From Peromyscus leucopus (taxonomy: Eukaryota; Chordata; Mammalia; Rodentia; Cricetidae), in assembly GCF_004664715.2 (NCBI RefSeq), contig NC_051063.1, forward strand, positions 140,003,843 to 140,067,842: 64,000 nt of DNA, given 5' to 3'. Shown in pieces: positions 21,154-31,599 of this stretch. Made by a program: the position numbers and the translations under genes. The notes under the pieces are model-generated. The model did no database searches. It was given only the letters and a program-made list of their open reading frames with translations, and had not been told where the DNA came from. Every line of letters starts with the position of its first letter. Within the stretch, counting starts at the first letter, position 1.

Positions 21154-21304
21154 CTCTTCCTGGCAGGAGCTGTCCTGTGTGTTACAGGACATTCATCAGC
21201 ATTGCTGGCCTCTGTCCTTGTAGATGACAGAAACAACTGACTTCCAGTCATGGTGATCAAAAATGTCTTCAGGTGTGCTCACATGCTTACTGGAGGAGAT
21301 AATT

Positions 21305-21625
21305 ACTTGAAAGAAGTTCAGTATAGAGATAATGTGAGACACAAATGTAATTAAAATTTTTCTTGTAGCACATAAAAAAGAAACAGATCAAATTAATATA
21401 AATAGTATATCCCACCTAATCTAATTATTCAAGATATGACAATCACAGCTATAAGAATATAAAATTAATGTGGTGTTTTATGCTCATTTTTGGGGGAGGG
21501 TATAAACTCCTTGAAATCTAGTGTGTATAACATGCTTAGAGGGTATTTTAAATCTTGCTAGTAACATTTCAAGTGTGAATAGCCATAAATAGTGAGTGAA
21601 CGCCATCTTAGAGAACACAGCTATA
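21305..21625 (+). mobile_element. hAT DNA-transposon fossil
   Basis: Forward order of phrases matches a common mammalian hAT element: 'aatgtgagacacaaatgtaattaaaatttttcttgtagcaca', 'aaaaagaaacagatcaaatt', 'ttgaaatctagtgtgta', 'aacatttcaagtgtgaatagccata'. No coding capacity. Family name not certain (MER-class non-autonomous hAT). Confidence 0.6.
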
Positions 21626-21629
21626 CAGG

Positions 21630-22190
21630 CCAGCACAGGAACTGACTTTACCCCCTGACTTCCTGTGAAGAGGATCTGCACACTTTTTTCTTTTTTTAAA
21701 CATTGTCTTTGTTAAAATTTACTTCAGGTGGGATTATCTTTCTGGCAGGAAGCAGCGCAATACAAGGCCACGTGGCTATCAATGTTATTCGAGGTCTTAA
21801 AAATCTCTAGTAGAGGTCTTCGCTAGCATTTGTTTCTTGTTATGTAAGCTTTGGCTGTAGTGGCTATCAGCACTCCTTGTGTGGTCCAAAGATGCTGTTT
21901 TTGCCAGGATAGCAAAGCATCTTCCTGCTTATCCCATGATTACAGATCCAGCTTCCTGGAAAGGGCCTTGTTCCTCTCTAAGCCATGCTTGCTTGCTGTG
22001 GGTGTTTTTTTTTCCCCCCAGTACTTTGTCCCTTCTTTCTAAGTGGACCTTCTTTGCTTGTGAACTGCTCTCATGGGCTCAGCATACTTCTTTGTGGCAG
22101 AAATAGTAAATACAAGTGTGAGATGGATGCTCAGTCCAAGTAAAATGAGCAGAATAAAGAATGAACTTTCTTGACCACAGCTTGGGGTTG
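21630..22190. other. Unique non-coding DNA
   Basis: No element recognised. A T8C6 step occurs near 22007-22020. Confidence 0.35.
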
Positions 22191-22194
22191 CAGG

Positions 22195-22455
22195 AGGGTG
22201 GAGAGATAGACTTATCGCAGGGCTGTTGGAATCAGAGACTGACCTGGAAGCCTGGCATGATGATGTGCACCATTTGTAACTCCTGCTGGGGAGGTGGATG
22301 TAGGGAGATGTGTGGGTTTGTTGATCAGCTGGCCTAGCTGAATTAGCAATCTCCAGGCCAACGAGAGACCCTATCTCAAAAAACAAGGTAGACCACTCCC
22401 CACGAACAACACCAGATGTTGTCCTCTAGGCTCCACATACACGTGCCAACACATA
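22195..22455 (+). mobile_element. B4 SINE, diverged
   Basis: B4 order: degraded head 'gtggagagatagac', 'gaagcctggcatgatgatgtgcacc', 'cctgctggggaggtgg', 'gagaccctatctcaaaaaac', then tail 'tgttgtcctctaggctccacatacac'. A tract after 'gagatgtgtgg' replaces part of the B1-like middle. Confidence 0.75.
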
Positions 22456-22459
22456 CATG

Positions 22460-22920
22460 CACACCTATACCCACTTGCCCCCAGAAATCAATCAACAGAT
22501 TTCACAAGGAAGTTACGCAGGGAGTGTTTCTTTTCCTCGGAAGCCACAGGCTTCCATAACTGAAAACACCTGGGGTTGCGGTACAGACTTTTTTACTCTA
22601 AGAACTACAAGCGGTAGAAAAATCACATGGCCGCATCCTCCTCTGCCTGCTACGGAAGACTCAAGAGTACTGAGGTTAAATAACCGTGTTCAGGGCCATG
22701 CTGTACTGGGGGCAGTTCCAGGACCGTAACCTGCTCTCCTGAAATAATTTTAGCTGTCCATGGAAGTGGCTATCATAGTCCAGAGTTTCTGTCTGTCCCA
22801 CCCAGCTTCCCTAGGGGTATCTTATGGAATCACAGATTAGTTACCAGAGATGAAGAGCTGATAAGATACACCACCAATGGCAGACCTTACTCAATTCCCC
22901 GACCCTCCCCATTTTCTGAT
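22460..22920. other. Unique non-coding DNA
   Basis: Begins with the B4 tail's CA-rich end. No further element recognised. Confidence 0.35.
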
Positions 22921-22924
22921 GTGG

Positions 22925-23310
22925 TTTTTCTTTTGAGAAGTTCATTCAATGGAATTTCATTACATCTGCACCACCGCCACCAGAGCAGAACACACAAGTG
23001 TCTGATTGACCCAAATAAACTTCCCTGGCCCTGACTTTAAGCCCCAGCAGCAAATGCTTCTTCATGATGGAACTCAGTCATCACCCCAAGTGAATCTCTG
23101 GAGATACTCTTCTCTCCATTGGCCCCATGCTCTGAAAATCATCCATACATTTGGTTGTGCACACCAGTCATTCTTCTGTTTTTATTGACACACTGCATAT
23201 CTTTGTGAGGACACAGCAGAGTTTGTTGAATCAATTATCCACTGAAAGATGTTTGGGGGCTTTTCAGTTTAGGGCTGCTTACTATAAAGCAAAGACAGAA
23301 AGAAAGAAAC
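22925..23310 (-). mobile_element. Ancient LINE-1 (L1M/HAL1-like) remnant
   Basis: Near 23180-23290, 'gttgaatcaattatccactgaaagatgtttgggggcttttcagttt' followed by 'gctgcttactataaagcaaag' parallels the old mammalian L1 3' segment read in reverse ('catccattgaaggacatttgggttgtttccagttt...'). Boundaries and subfamily are uncertain. Confidence 0.4.
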
Positions 23311-23389
23311 AACAACAAAATTGTGCTCTGGACATGGCAAATTCACTTTTAATGATTTACCTAGTGTTGTGAGCTGAACTGTGATCTTT

Positions 23390-23617
23390 AGTAATTATTC
23401 TTTATTTATATATTTGTACGTGTGTAGGCCCGCATGAGTATTATGTGCAATCCATGTATACAGGAGCCTGAGAAGGCCCGAAGAGGGCATCATATTCCCA
23501 GGAACTGGAGTTACAGGAGGTTGTGAGTTGTTATGTTGGTACTGGGAATGGAACCCAGGTCCTCAGTAAGGGCAGTAAGGGCTCTTAACTGCTGAGCCAT
23601 CTCTCCATTCCCTTAAT
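23390..23617 (-). mobile_element. B3 SINE
   Basis: Reverse B3: 'cgaagagggcatcatattccc', 'ggaactggagttacaggagg', 'gtactgggaatggaacccaggtcc', head 'cttaactgctgagccatctctcc'. Confidence 0.9.
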
Positions 23618-23790
23618 TGTTATTACTATCTTTCTACAATCTTTAATTTGTAATTACTTTCATGTGTCTAACAGAGACAGAAATGATAGTAAGAAACACA
23701 GGCTGATCCCCCAGTCTCAGACACATTCATCACCAATTCTGTTGACTCTGATTGGATATATCATCAGGGAAAAAATTTCTAAATAAGATC

Positions 23791-23791
<1 letters not shown>

Positions 23792-23821
<30 letters not shown>

Positions 23822-23861
23822 CTTCTTCTTCTTCTTCTTCTTCTTCTTCTTCTTCTTCTTC
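23792..23861. repeat. (CTT)23 microsatellite
   Basis: Seventy bases of pure CTT, adjoining the T-rich tail of the next B1. Reads as polyGlu or polyArg in minus-strand frames, which are artefacts. Purine/pyrimidine asymmetry can form triplex DNA. Confidence 0.97.
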
Positions 23862-23863
23862 GC

Positions 23864-24025
23864 TTTGTTTTGTTTTTGTTTTTGTTTTTTGAGACAAGGT
23901 TTCTCTGTGTAGTTTTGGTGCCTGTCTTGGATCTTGCTCTATAGACCAGGCTGGCCTTGAACTCACAGAGATCTGCCTGGCTCTGCCTCCTGGGATTAAA
24001 GGCGTGCGCTACCATGCCTGGCTAC
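23864..24025 (-). mobile_element. B1 SINE
   Basis: Reverse B1 with a (TTTTG)n-type tail, 'gagacaaggtttctctgtgtagttttgg', 'ccaggctggccttgaactcacag' and 'ggcgtgcgctaccatgcctggc'. The microsatellite at 23792-23861 abuts the tail side. Confidence 0.92.
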
Positions 24026-24195
24026 TTGTACCTTTTCAATGTTTTCCTTTCCTCCTTTGGACAAGGGGGACTCCTGGAAGCTTGACATGGCTTCAGAGGT
24101 CCACCGGGGATAAATATTCTTCCTCTCAAAGACCTAGGGAGCCTCTGTTCCTTTCCATCAGTGGGAAGTCCTCATTGGAACAGGAAGTTCAGAAG

Positions 24196-24229
24196 CTGTT
24201 GAGATGGCTCAACAGTTGAGAGTGGGGCA

Positions 24230-24288
<59 letters not shown>

Positions 24289-24317
24289 AAGGATCCTGAT
24301 GCACCATCTCTCCAGCT
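24196..24317. repeat. Two opposed B2-type SINE heads around (AC)26
   Basis: A forward tRNA-like SINE head ('gctgttgagatggctcaacagttgagag') runs into (AC)26 at 24231-24282. After 'gaggggaaggatcctgatg', a reversed head follows ('caccatctctccagctcc', 24300-24317). The bodies of both SINEs are missing. Confidence 0.6.
24231..24282. repeat. (AC)26 microsatellite
   Basis: Fifty-two bases of uninterrupted AC. Z-DNA forming type, likely length-polymorphic. Confidence 0.97.
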
Positions 24318-24319
24318 CC

Positions 24320-25985
24320 AAACAATACATTCATATTGTGGATGGCTTTTCACAGTGTTAAATGTGCCAGGTACAGGATATATAACAGAATAAGGTTCAT
24401 TCTGACCTTTAGCCACATTAATAAGCAGGAAAAGTATGTTTGCCAGCTTCTTGCTGAGTGTTGGATTCCCCTTGTCCCCAGGTTTTTTTTTTTTTTTTCA
24501 ATATCTGATTTCTCCCCCTTCCTTGCCACCTCTCTCAGAGTCTCATCAACCAAAGCTCACATTTTTCTTTGCAAATCCTTTAGAGCTCTCTTTTACTGGT
24601 GACACTAGATTCTGTAGACAAGCAAATCCTTCAATTTTGTAGTAAATTTGGTAGCTCAGCTCGGAGACATGCTGTCACCTCCTCCTCGCTTTCCTTGAGG
24701 CCGGCAGTGAGAGGCAGGCATTTCAGGCATGCTATAGGCAGTGTATGGATGACAATCTTCTCCTCTGTGTTCTCTACAGAAAATAGAGGACATGATGAGT
24801 CGGGGGTTTCTCCCGCTGATGTTTTTTTTTCCAGGATGCCTGGGACTGAATGTGTGTGTGTGTGAGAATGTTCAATGGGGGGGTGATCCTGGATAGTGCG
24901 GGGCATCCAGATGTCTTCGGAGGAGCAGAGCAAGGCTGTTCTTCAGTTGCTATGCTCTGGAATTGTCATCTGTTTCAAGTTAAAGGGTAATGGCCCAGAT
25001 TAGGGTAATCCTGATTATGTCTCTTCAGTCCCCGCCCGCCCCCCCCCGCCCCGTGTGCATTCTGTTATATATTTAATTATTACTTTAGGATTTATTCAGA
25101 CTTGTTAAAAAGCAAAATTCAACAACTGGATGATAATCACAAACCTCCAGTCCTTGCTGGGGAGGGTTTTCCTCTGGCCAGTGAGTGGGGGCTGTGGGTG
25201 AGGTTGTTTAATTGCTAAGACAGATGAGTGCTCTGTCCCGGTCCCAAAGCATGGAGGGATGAGAGGCCATCTCCTGGGCTCTATCCTAACTCCTCAATAA
25301 ACTTTTAAAAAGAGCCTTTTGTGTGTTTGTGTGAATTGGAAATTCCAGCCTCTCTCGTTCTCCCACCCTCCCTTCTCCCTCCCTCCTTCCCCAGCACAGG
25401 GAGAATGTAAGGCCAACACATGCCCTGGCTGCTTCTCAGAGTCTAATTTCTGAGTGTGAAGTCGGCACTGACGTTCAAAGAAGCATTATTATTTCATCCA
25501 ATTTAAAGGCTTGCCTGGTGTTGAATGGGTGAGCACCCAATTTCACCTTTGGAGGCAATTGGGAAGCTTTTTGTGCTAAAAGAAAGAAGAAAAGAGGATT
25601 CTGAAGGATAATTGATTGAAAATCCCTTTAAGGTGCCAGAAAACGGCTCCCTTCCAAAAGGGGATGAATGAGGTCAAAATATGTTTGTTAAAAGTGTAGG
25701 GGGCATGAAAGCCTTAATTATTTCTTTGGAGAGTCGTGTCTTTTAAAGATTCAAACAAAAGCTTCCAGAAGGTAGAAGCTTGGAGGAATTGCTCACAGCC
25801 TTAGAAAGAGTGAAGTCAAAGGCCAGCAGTTACTGGTTAACAATGGTGGGGTAGTGCAGGGCAGCTCTTTTCCAACTAGGACACCTGCACCGGGAGGAGC
25901 CCCAGGATGACCGCCTGGTGCCTTTGTCCTGGTCCTTACAGGGGACAAAGTGGGGGCAACAGGAGCTATGGTTGGGAATGAGGAC
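24320..25985. other. Unique non-coding DNA with possible CNE
   Basis: Contains a poly-T near 24482-24498, a C-rich tract near 25030-25052 and a (CCCT)-rich tract near 25368-25392. Repeat-free block 25480-25750 is listed separately. No exon recognised. Confidence 0.4.
25480..25750. promoter_or_regulatory. Candidate conserved enhancer block
   Basis: Repeat-free, AT-rich, with 'ccaatttaaagg', 'ggataattgattg', 'cccaatttc', 'ggcaattggg' and 'ccttaattatttc'. The texture (TAAT cores, long A/T runs without SINE text) suggests constraint, but only comparison across mammals can show it. Confidence 0.25.
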
Positions 25986-26034
25986 AAGTATGGTAGGCTG
26001 ACTGACCCGTGATCTGCAGGATTCGGCTTACCTC

Positions 26035-26170
26035 CCCTGTGCTGGGATCACAAGCCACGTCCCACCACACCAGGCTTTGTTTACCATGGGTTCTGGGGAT
26101 TGAATTCATGTCCTCACGCATGCCAGGCAAGCCAAGCACTTTACCAACCTAGCTCTCTATCCAGCCCTTA
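26035..26170 (-). mobile_element. B4 SINE, partial
   Basis: Reverse B4: 'gctgggatcacaagccacgtcccaccacaccagg', 'tgggttctggggattgaattcatgtcc', head 'tagctctctatccagccc'. The distal half is absent. Confidence 0.8.
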
Positions 26171-26171
26171 C

Positions 26172-26174
<3 letters not shown>

Positions 26175-26236
<62 letters not shown>
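26175..26236. repeat. (TC)31 microsatellite
   Basis: Sixty-two bases of uninterrupted TC lying between a B4 head and a B1 tail. Confidence 0.97.
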
Positions 26237-26239
<3 letters not shown>

Positions 26240-26360
26240 AGACAGGGTTTCTCTGTGTAGTTTTGGTGCCTGTCCTGGATCTAGTTCGGTAGACCAGGCT
26301 GGCCTCGAACTCACAGAGATCCTCCTGGCTCTGCCTCCCGAGTGCTGGGATTAAAGGTTA
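26237..26360 (-). mobile_element. B1 SINE, 5' truncated
   Basis: Reverse B1: 'gacagggtttctctgtgtag', 'ccaggctggcctcgaactcac', 'gagtgctgggattaaaggtt', then stops before the 'gccgggc' end. Confidence 0.9.
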
Positions 26361-26364
26361 ACAT

Positions 26365-27590
26365 CTGAGGAAAACACTAGTTCTTATGGAACAGAGTGCT
26401 GCTCTCTAGATTTAGACAGCCGCGTGTTCGTAATCTCCAGTTCTCCACTCCTTAACCTCATGCTTTTCACATTCCTTTATCCTTACCATCCTCATTTGAA
26501 AGGGGGGGTGGGGGGGCATGTTATCCACCACAGATGTTGAAAATCAAGTGAGGCATTGCTGAGTCCCATGCAGAACGGATGTTATATAGGTGCTGGTCCT
26601 TGGCATAGCCTGTGCCCTGCCTGCTTGGTTAGATTTGCAGGCAGCTCCCGGCAGCACAGGGGCGTCTTACTCTGAAATGTTTCTCACTGCATCTCAGTGC
26701 GTTTGGGTGGAGTTCCCTGGGCTTTCTCTCCTCCTGAGTGGCAGTCACCCTGTCATCCCCTGTCCTTTGGGACCTGGGAAGGACTGTCTGTGCAATGGCT
26801 TTCCCAGTGGAAGGCATCTGGCATCAGTCCTAAGATGGACCGTCCGGGGAGGAATATTCCTTCCAGCCCCTTCCTGTCACTCCATTCACATTGCGGGCAG
26901 CATTGTCCTCCAGGGAGGGGAGTGCCTTGGAGGGGGCTATCCGTCCTGTTCTGTGCCTCAGGATGCACTTTGCATCGCTGTGTGCTCCCTTATAGGTTTC
27001 ATTTCGTGCATTTGTTCTGTTCTGAGATCCATCCAGGAGCTCTTCTCCGTTTGCCATCCATCATTTTGATGGCAGGAACTGACAGTCCAGCGTGAACCCT
27101 CTCCCAGTCTCTTCCTCCTGCTTAATTGACGAGCCTCTCCTCCAGCTGGGCCAGGACCCCGTGTGGTGTTTCTGGCCAACTCAGTGGTGGATTCGCATTG
27201 GAGTCAGGTTTGTGGGTGGGGGCTGGGGAATGCCTTCTCAAGGAACCGAAACACTACATAGAAAAGATGACAAAGCCTGCTTGAAAACACCCAGGAGGTA
27301 GTCAGTTAGCATATGCAAAAGTTTCTTGAAGGATTTAAAGACTGGGTGGCCTGCACAGACCCCTTCATCTGGAGCCAGTAGCTCCTGCTAGGCTTACTGG
27401 TTGGGGAAGGGTTTCCACAGCACACAGGAGCTTTGCGGGCATTGGACCTCGGTCTCTCTTTATCAAGTGAAACAGGGTCTTTATCCAGTATGAAGTGGAA
27501 GAAATGGCAGCTCTTTTCTACCTTCCCGATTGCTTAGCCCAGGGAGGGGGCTTCCTGGGGGATGTGATTGTCTAGTCTGTTGGGAAGCCT
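26365..27590. other. Unique non-coding DNA
   Basis: Relatively GC-rich. Six overlapping open frames of 62-159 codons, on both strands, lie at 26590-27179. None shows a recognisable domain, and opposite-strand openness suggests base composition rather than a gene. Confidence 0.4.
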
Positions 27591-27594
27591 TCTG

Positions 27595-27933
27595 TTCCGC
27601 TTTCTTTTCTGTTGCTGTGATAAAACACTCTGACTGAAAGCGACTTAGAGAGGAGAGGGTTTATATGGCTCCCATTTCCAGGCCACGGTCTATCTTTGAG
27701 GGAAGCAGGGGTTAAGAACTGGAGGCAGGAACCGTGGAGGAATATTGTTTGCTGGTTTGCTCACAGATCGATGCTTAGCTAGTTTTCTGACACGGTCTGG
27801 AACCACCTTCCCAGGGAATGGTGCTGCCCACAGTGGGCTTGAGAAGCTCCCACAGACGTGCCCAGAGGCCTGTCTGATCTGTGCGATTCCTAGGTCATTC
27901 TAGGCTATGTCAACAGCCAAAGCTACATTACGA
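27595..27933 (-). mobile_element. ERVL-MaLR LTR (ORR1/MT-like)
   Basis: Plus-strand text begins 'ctgttgctgtgataaaacactctgac', the reverse of the MaLR 3' end. It continues 'gagagggtttatatggct' and ends 'cattctaggctatgtcaacagccaaagct' near 27897-27925. Length fits a solo LTR. Confidence 0.75.
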
Positions 27934-28199
27934 AATGTATGATAAATATATGATCAAATGGCTTCTAGTGGGCAGGGTGGATTTTTGGTAACTAGGTATT
28001 GGGCATCTTGACAGAAAGAATTCTAAGACTTTTAGAGTTGTGGCAGCTGTGGTTTGATTTTCTAATTATGTCAACCACTTCACCCCCTCTTGGGTGCCTG
28101 GGATACACATTCTCAACCTCTTACTTCATTCTTGTTTTCTAAACCGGTGGCATTCAGTTTCAGAAGCATATGTGAGCACTGTGTAAGAAAACATTAAAA

Positions 28200-28955
28200 A
28201 AAAAATGACTTACGTTGCTTGAAAATTTTCAACATGTATACAATGTATTTTGATCTTATTCACTTCCCTCAAAGACACCTCCCTCCAACCCTCCAGGGAC
28301 CACCAATCTGTTTCCCCGCCTGACTTCATGCCTTCTTTTAAAATTATGGTTATTAGTAGCAGCCCAGAGTCCACTAGTGCTGACTATAGGCAGATGGGTG
28401 TGGGGTCATCCACTGAGAAAGGGTAACTAACCTACCAGTGGCTACCTTCCCAAAGAAAAGTGACTCTCCATCCCTCAGTCGCCATCAGCAGCCTATAGCT
28501 CTTCAGTTAAGGGTAGGTCCCTGGGAACTCCTCCCCATCCATGCTAGACTTTTGACTGGCTTGATCTTGTACAGGTCATATGCCAGCAGGCACAACTGCT
28601 GTGCATCGCTGTGTGCATCAGCCACGTCATGTCTAGGAGTTATCATTTCACAGCTCTTCTCCCCACGCTGTTACATCATTTTTGCTGACTCCTCCACCAT
28701 GTCCCTTGAGCCTTGGACAGGAGGAGATGATAGAAATGGCCCTGAACACATGAGTCACTTCTTCTAAGCTCTTTGAGCTGTGAGCCTGTGCATTAACCAA
28801 AACCCACCGCCAAAGGAAGCTTTTCTGGTCAACAGTCAGAGCAGCATAAATCTGTGGGTATACACATAAATATAAAGAAGGTGGTTTGACAACATGACCA
28901 CTGATCAAAACACTGTCAGTAGCTTCTCCCCTGGGGCTATGATCTCCCTAGGCAT
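28200..28955 (-). mobile_element. L1 3' UTR, Lx-like rodent
   Basis: Reading the minus strand, the 3' end contains 'atcaaaatacattgtatac' near 28237-28255. Farther in are 'gggtgtggggtcatccactgag' near 28398-28420, 'ggcttgatcttgtacaggtc' near 28558 and 'aggtggtttgacaacatgacc' near 28878 (plus-strand text). This order matches the 3' untranslated tail of old rodent L1. No ORF2 coding sequence is visible. Confidence 0.65.
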
Positions 28956-28959
28956 GGAA

Positions 28960-29500
28960 AACGTAGTTTTCTAATTAAAGGCACCTCTAACTGGAGCTTA
29001 TTGCCTGGGAAATCCAGGCTGTGCTAGCTGAGGTGGAGTCCCTCCATTCTGAGGAGACTGACCCTGTGGTGAGGTGGAATTCCTAAACCTTGTTCACCAT
29101 GGCAGCTGGTGAGTGGCATATCGACTTCTAGCCCATCAGACCTATTTGGAGTCAAGGTCTATGCAGATGACCTGGGAGTTTGCCTTGTTCTAACCCTCCC
29201 CAAGTAAGTCTCCTAAGACATTGTGCTCTAACTTTCCTTTAGCTTTGAGACCCATTGATGGCAATTTTGAAAGGAAACCACTCTTTGAGAGTGGTCTCTG
29301 CGATGCTCATGACTGGAGATGCCCTTGTTGTGTATGCTTCTCAATTCTCTCTGGGGTTGCTGTCAGGTGTGCAAGATCCTGCACCCTCGGCCGGCCCTGT
29401 ATCTCCCTTTCTCTTGGTCTCTCTTCACTTTATGGCTTCTTTCCCTCTCCTTTGTCCCTCCCTACCCCCCTCCCTCTCTCCCGCCTCCCGGGTTAAGTGC
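28960..29500. other. Unique non-coding DNA
   Basis: C/T-rich toward the end (29435-29490). Overlapping frames at 29221-29566 are unconvincing. Confidence 0.35.
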
Positions 29501-29504
29501 AATG

Positions 29505-29660
29505 GCTTGAGTACATTCCCTAAAAGTTCATGTGCTAGAAGCTTGGTCCCCAGTGGGGTGATCTGAGAAGCGTTGGAACTCTTTATAGGTGAAACTGTTT
29601 GAGAGGTAGTTATGTCACTGGGGGCGCCCCATTGGAAGGAAGGAATGTGGTTTTCAGGAA
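29505..29660 (+). mobile_element. MLT1/MST-type MaLR LTR fragment
   Basis: Forward MaLR start: 'ggcttgagtacattccctaaaagttcatgtg', 'aagcttggtccccagtggggtgatctgagaa', 'ttatgtcactgggggcgccc'. The 3' half is not recognised. Confidence 0.65.
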
Positions 29661-29780
29661 TGTGGAGTTCACACAGGTCTGAATGCTATAGAGACAGCAG
29701 GCCAGCACCTTGGATTAATACAGGAACCATATAATGAGGTAGACAGATAGACAGAACTGGCCTTTCCAGCAAAGACAGAA

Positions 29781-29784
<4 letters not shown>

Positions 29785-29811
<27 letters not shown>
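29785..29811 (+). repeat. Poly-A tract (27 A)
   Basis: Uninterrupted A run preceded by 'gacagaaggtt'. It has no clear SINE body on its 5' side, so its source is unclear. Confidence 0.9.
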
Positions 29812-29813
<2 letters not shown>

Positions 29814-30014
29814 TTTGCAGTGAAGTCTTGATGGCAGGAGGGTGAGATGGCCACTCATCACGTGTCTGTGGTCAGGAGACAGAGAGCGATGCATGCTGCT
29901 CAGCTCATGTCCTTTAAGAAATTAAAACATTAATTGTGTGTGTGTTGGGTATGGGTGAATGTAAACTTTGTATATGAGTGTTTGAACCTGTGCATGGGCA
30001 GAGTCCGGAGGAGG

Positions 30015-30320
30015 ATCACAGATGTCTATTGGAGAAATTATTTTGGCCACTCCACGTAGTTAAAAGGATATTTATTTAATGGCGTAACTCACAAATTAAG
30101 TGAAAGGTAGGTCGCAGGGTCTGGGGAAGGTGTATCGCAGTCCAGCGGTGTTCTCCGGAGCTCTGCACAGTCCACCTACACCGTTCAGCGTCCCGGCACA
30201 GAGAGAGCACACAGAGAGAGTGCTGGCCCATCCAGCTCTCAGGTCTCCAGGCGCCTCCCCTGGCCCGGCCTCGTAGGTGTGACAGTTGCCAGAGTCTCAA
30301 TGGGGGTTGGAACTTCCAGA
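30015..30320 (-). mobile_element. Candidate LTR or other unnamed repeat
   Basis: On the minus strand, GC-rich text with direct 'cagagagagcacacagagagag'-type runs leads to an AATAAA-type signal (plus-strand TTTATT at 30071-30076). A possible end follows at 'ggccaaaataatttctcc'. The sharp composition change relative to both flanks suggests an inserted element. Family unknown; a processed RNA copy is the alternative. Confidence 0.35.
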
Positions 30321-30349
30321 TCCAAGCTGGAATGGCTACCCACTGCAGA

Positions 30350-30604
30350 TGTCCTTTTTATTGTTCTCTGTCTTATTTCCTTGAGATGGGGTCTCTCATT
30401 GACCCCAGTGTTTGCTGTTTTCCCTCCAGGTTGGCAGCTAGCAAGCCCTGGCAGGCTTTTATCTCCTTGGTCTCAGGTGATGAGGTTACAGGTGTGCATA
30501 CAGCCATGCATAGCTTTTTCTGTGAATGGTGCGGGGTAGGGATCTGAACTCAGATCCTCAGGCTTGTGTAGCAAGTCCTCTTACTAAGCTGTCACCCTAG
30601 TCCC
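30350..30604 (-). mobile_element. B4 SINE
   Basis: Reverse B4: 'cttgagatggggtctctcattgacc', 'ggcagctagcaagccctggcagg', 'gatgaggttacaggtgtgc', 'gggatctgaactcagatcctcagg', head 'taagctgtcaccctagtccc'. Confidence 0.8.
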
Positions 30605-30639
30605 ACTTTCTCCTTTTTTTTTTTTTTTTTTGAGTCCTG

Positions 30640-30780
30640 GATGCCCCACCCATTCGGTGGTGCTGGCCACATTTAGGGCGAATCTTCTCACTTTGGTCAC
30701 CTCAGTCTCTAAACCCCTTCACAGATATGCCTAGGTATTTCTAGACCCTGTCAAGTGGACAATGTTAACCATTGTGGGCG
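30640..30780 (-). mobile_element. MaLR LTR fragment
   Basis: Reverse text 'cacatttagggcgaatcttctcactttgg', 'cttcacagatatgcctagg', 'tctagaccctgtcaagtggacaatgttaacca'. This is the 5' third of a rodent MaLR LTR on the minus strand. Confidence 0.6.
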
Positions 30781-30959
30781 GGAAGGAGTATCTTCTATTT
30801 AAGAAGCTATACTAGAGTTTGATAGTATGCAGCACCATACTAGGCTTTGACCGAAATGAAGCCTATAGGATATGGTAACCATTCTTAACCTAAAATAAAC
30901 ACCAATACCAGAAGCTGTTTAGCAATTTGCCTCTAAAATAAAATTATTGTATTATTTTA

Positions 30960-31240
30960 GCTATTCCTCAGTGTGGAGGGGAAATGGGCTTCATGACCAT
31001 GGAAGATAGCAAAATCCATGGCAGCCAAGTCCTTCAAGTTCAGTGTCATGGATTTTGCCCATAGCTCATGCATTCTCCTATGTATTTTAAATTATCTCAA
31101 GATGATTTACAATACCCAATATCATGTAAATGCTATGAAAATACTTGCTATATTGTGGTGGAAGGATGACAAGGAGAAAGTTGTGTTGATTTTATATAGA
31201 GGTAACCATAGAAGGCCTAGAAAGAAAACATGTTTCATTA
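30960..31240 (+). mobile_element. TcMar-Tigger fossil, MER2-like
   Basis: Forward phrases match MER2-type Tigger elements in order: 'cctcagtgtggaggggaaatggg' (degraded terminal repeat), 'agcaaaatccatggcagccaagtcc', 'tcctatgtattttaaattatctcaagatga', 'ttacaatacccaatatcatgtaaatgctatg'. Non-coding copy. Confidence 0.65.
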
Positions 31241-31382
31241 AGAGCTGGAGAGAGCCTGAGGAACTATGATGTGGAGGATCTTACAGCAGCTTGTGCCTGC
31301 ACATCAGAGCATTTATTTGGATTCAGTGCAGTGTTTCTCATGGTGAAAACTCAGGTTTTGATTTTTAAAACTTTCTGCAATA

Positions 31383-31525
31383 CTTTTTTTTTTTTTTTTT
31401 TTTTTGAGATAGGATCTTACTATGTAGCCCTCACTGGCCTGGAAATCATCATGTTGACCAGGATGGCCTCAAACTCATAGAGACTGACCTGCCTCTGCCT
31501 CCCGAGTACGGGGATTAAAAATATA
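31383..31525 (-). mobile_element. B1 SINE with long poly-T end
   Basis: A T23 tract (31383-31405) then 'gagataggatcttactatgtag', 'ccaggatggcctcaaactca' and 'ctgcctctgcctcccgagta'. The body is diverged although the tail is long. Confidence 0.85.
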
Positions 31526-31599
31526 TACCCTCCTTCTAGAATTTTTTTCAACTATATATTTTTTTGCCATCTATTTTTGAATGGCTCTATAGGAAGTGT

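Noticed and set aside
23730..24015. Poly-Glu / poly-Arg proteins
   Set aside because: Translation of the (CTT)n microsatellite and an adjoining B1.
26590..27179. Group of open frames up to 159 codons
   Set aside because: Six frames on both strands are open at once in GC-richer DNA. No domain, signal or family resemblance, and no splice or Kozak support.
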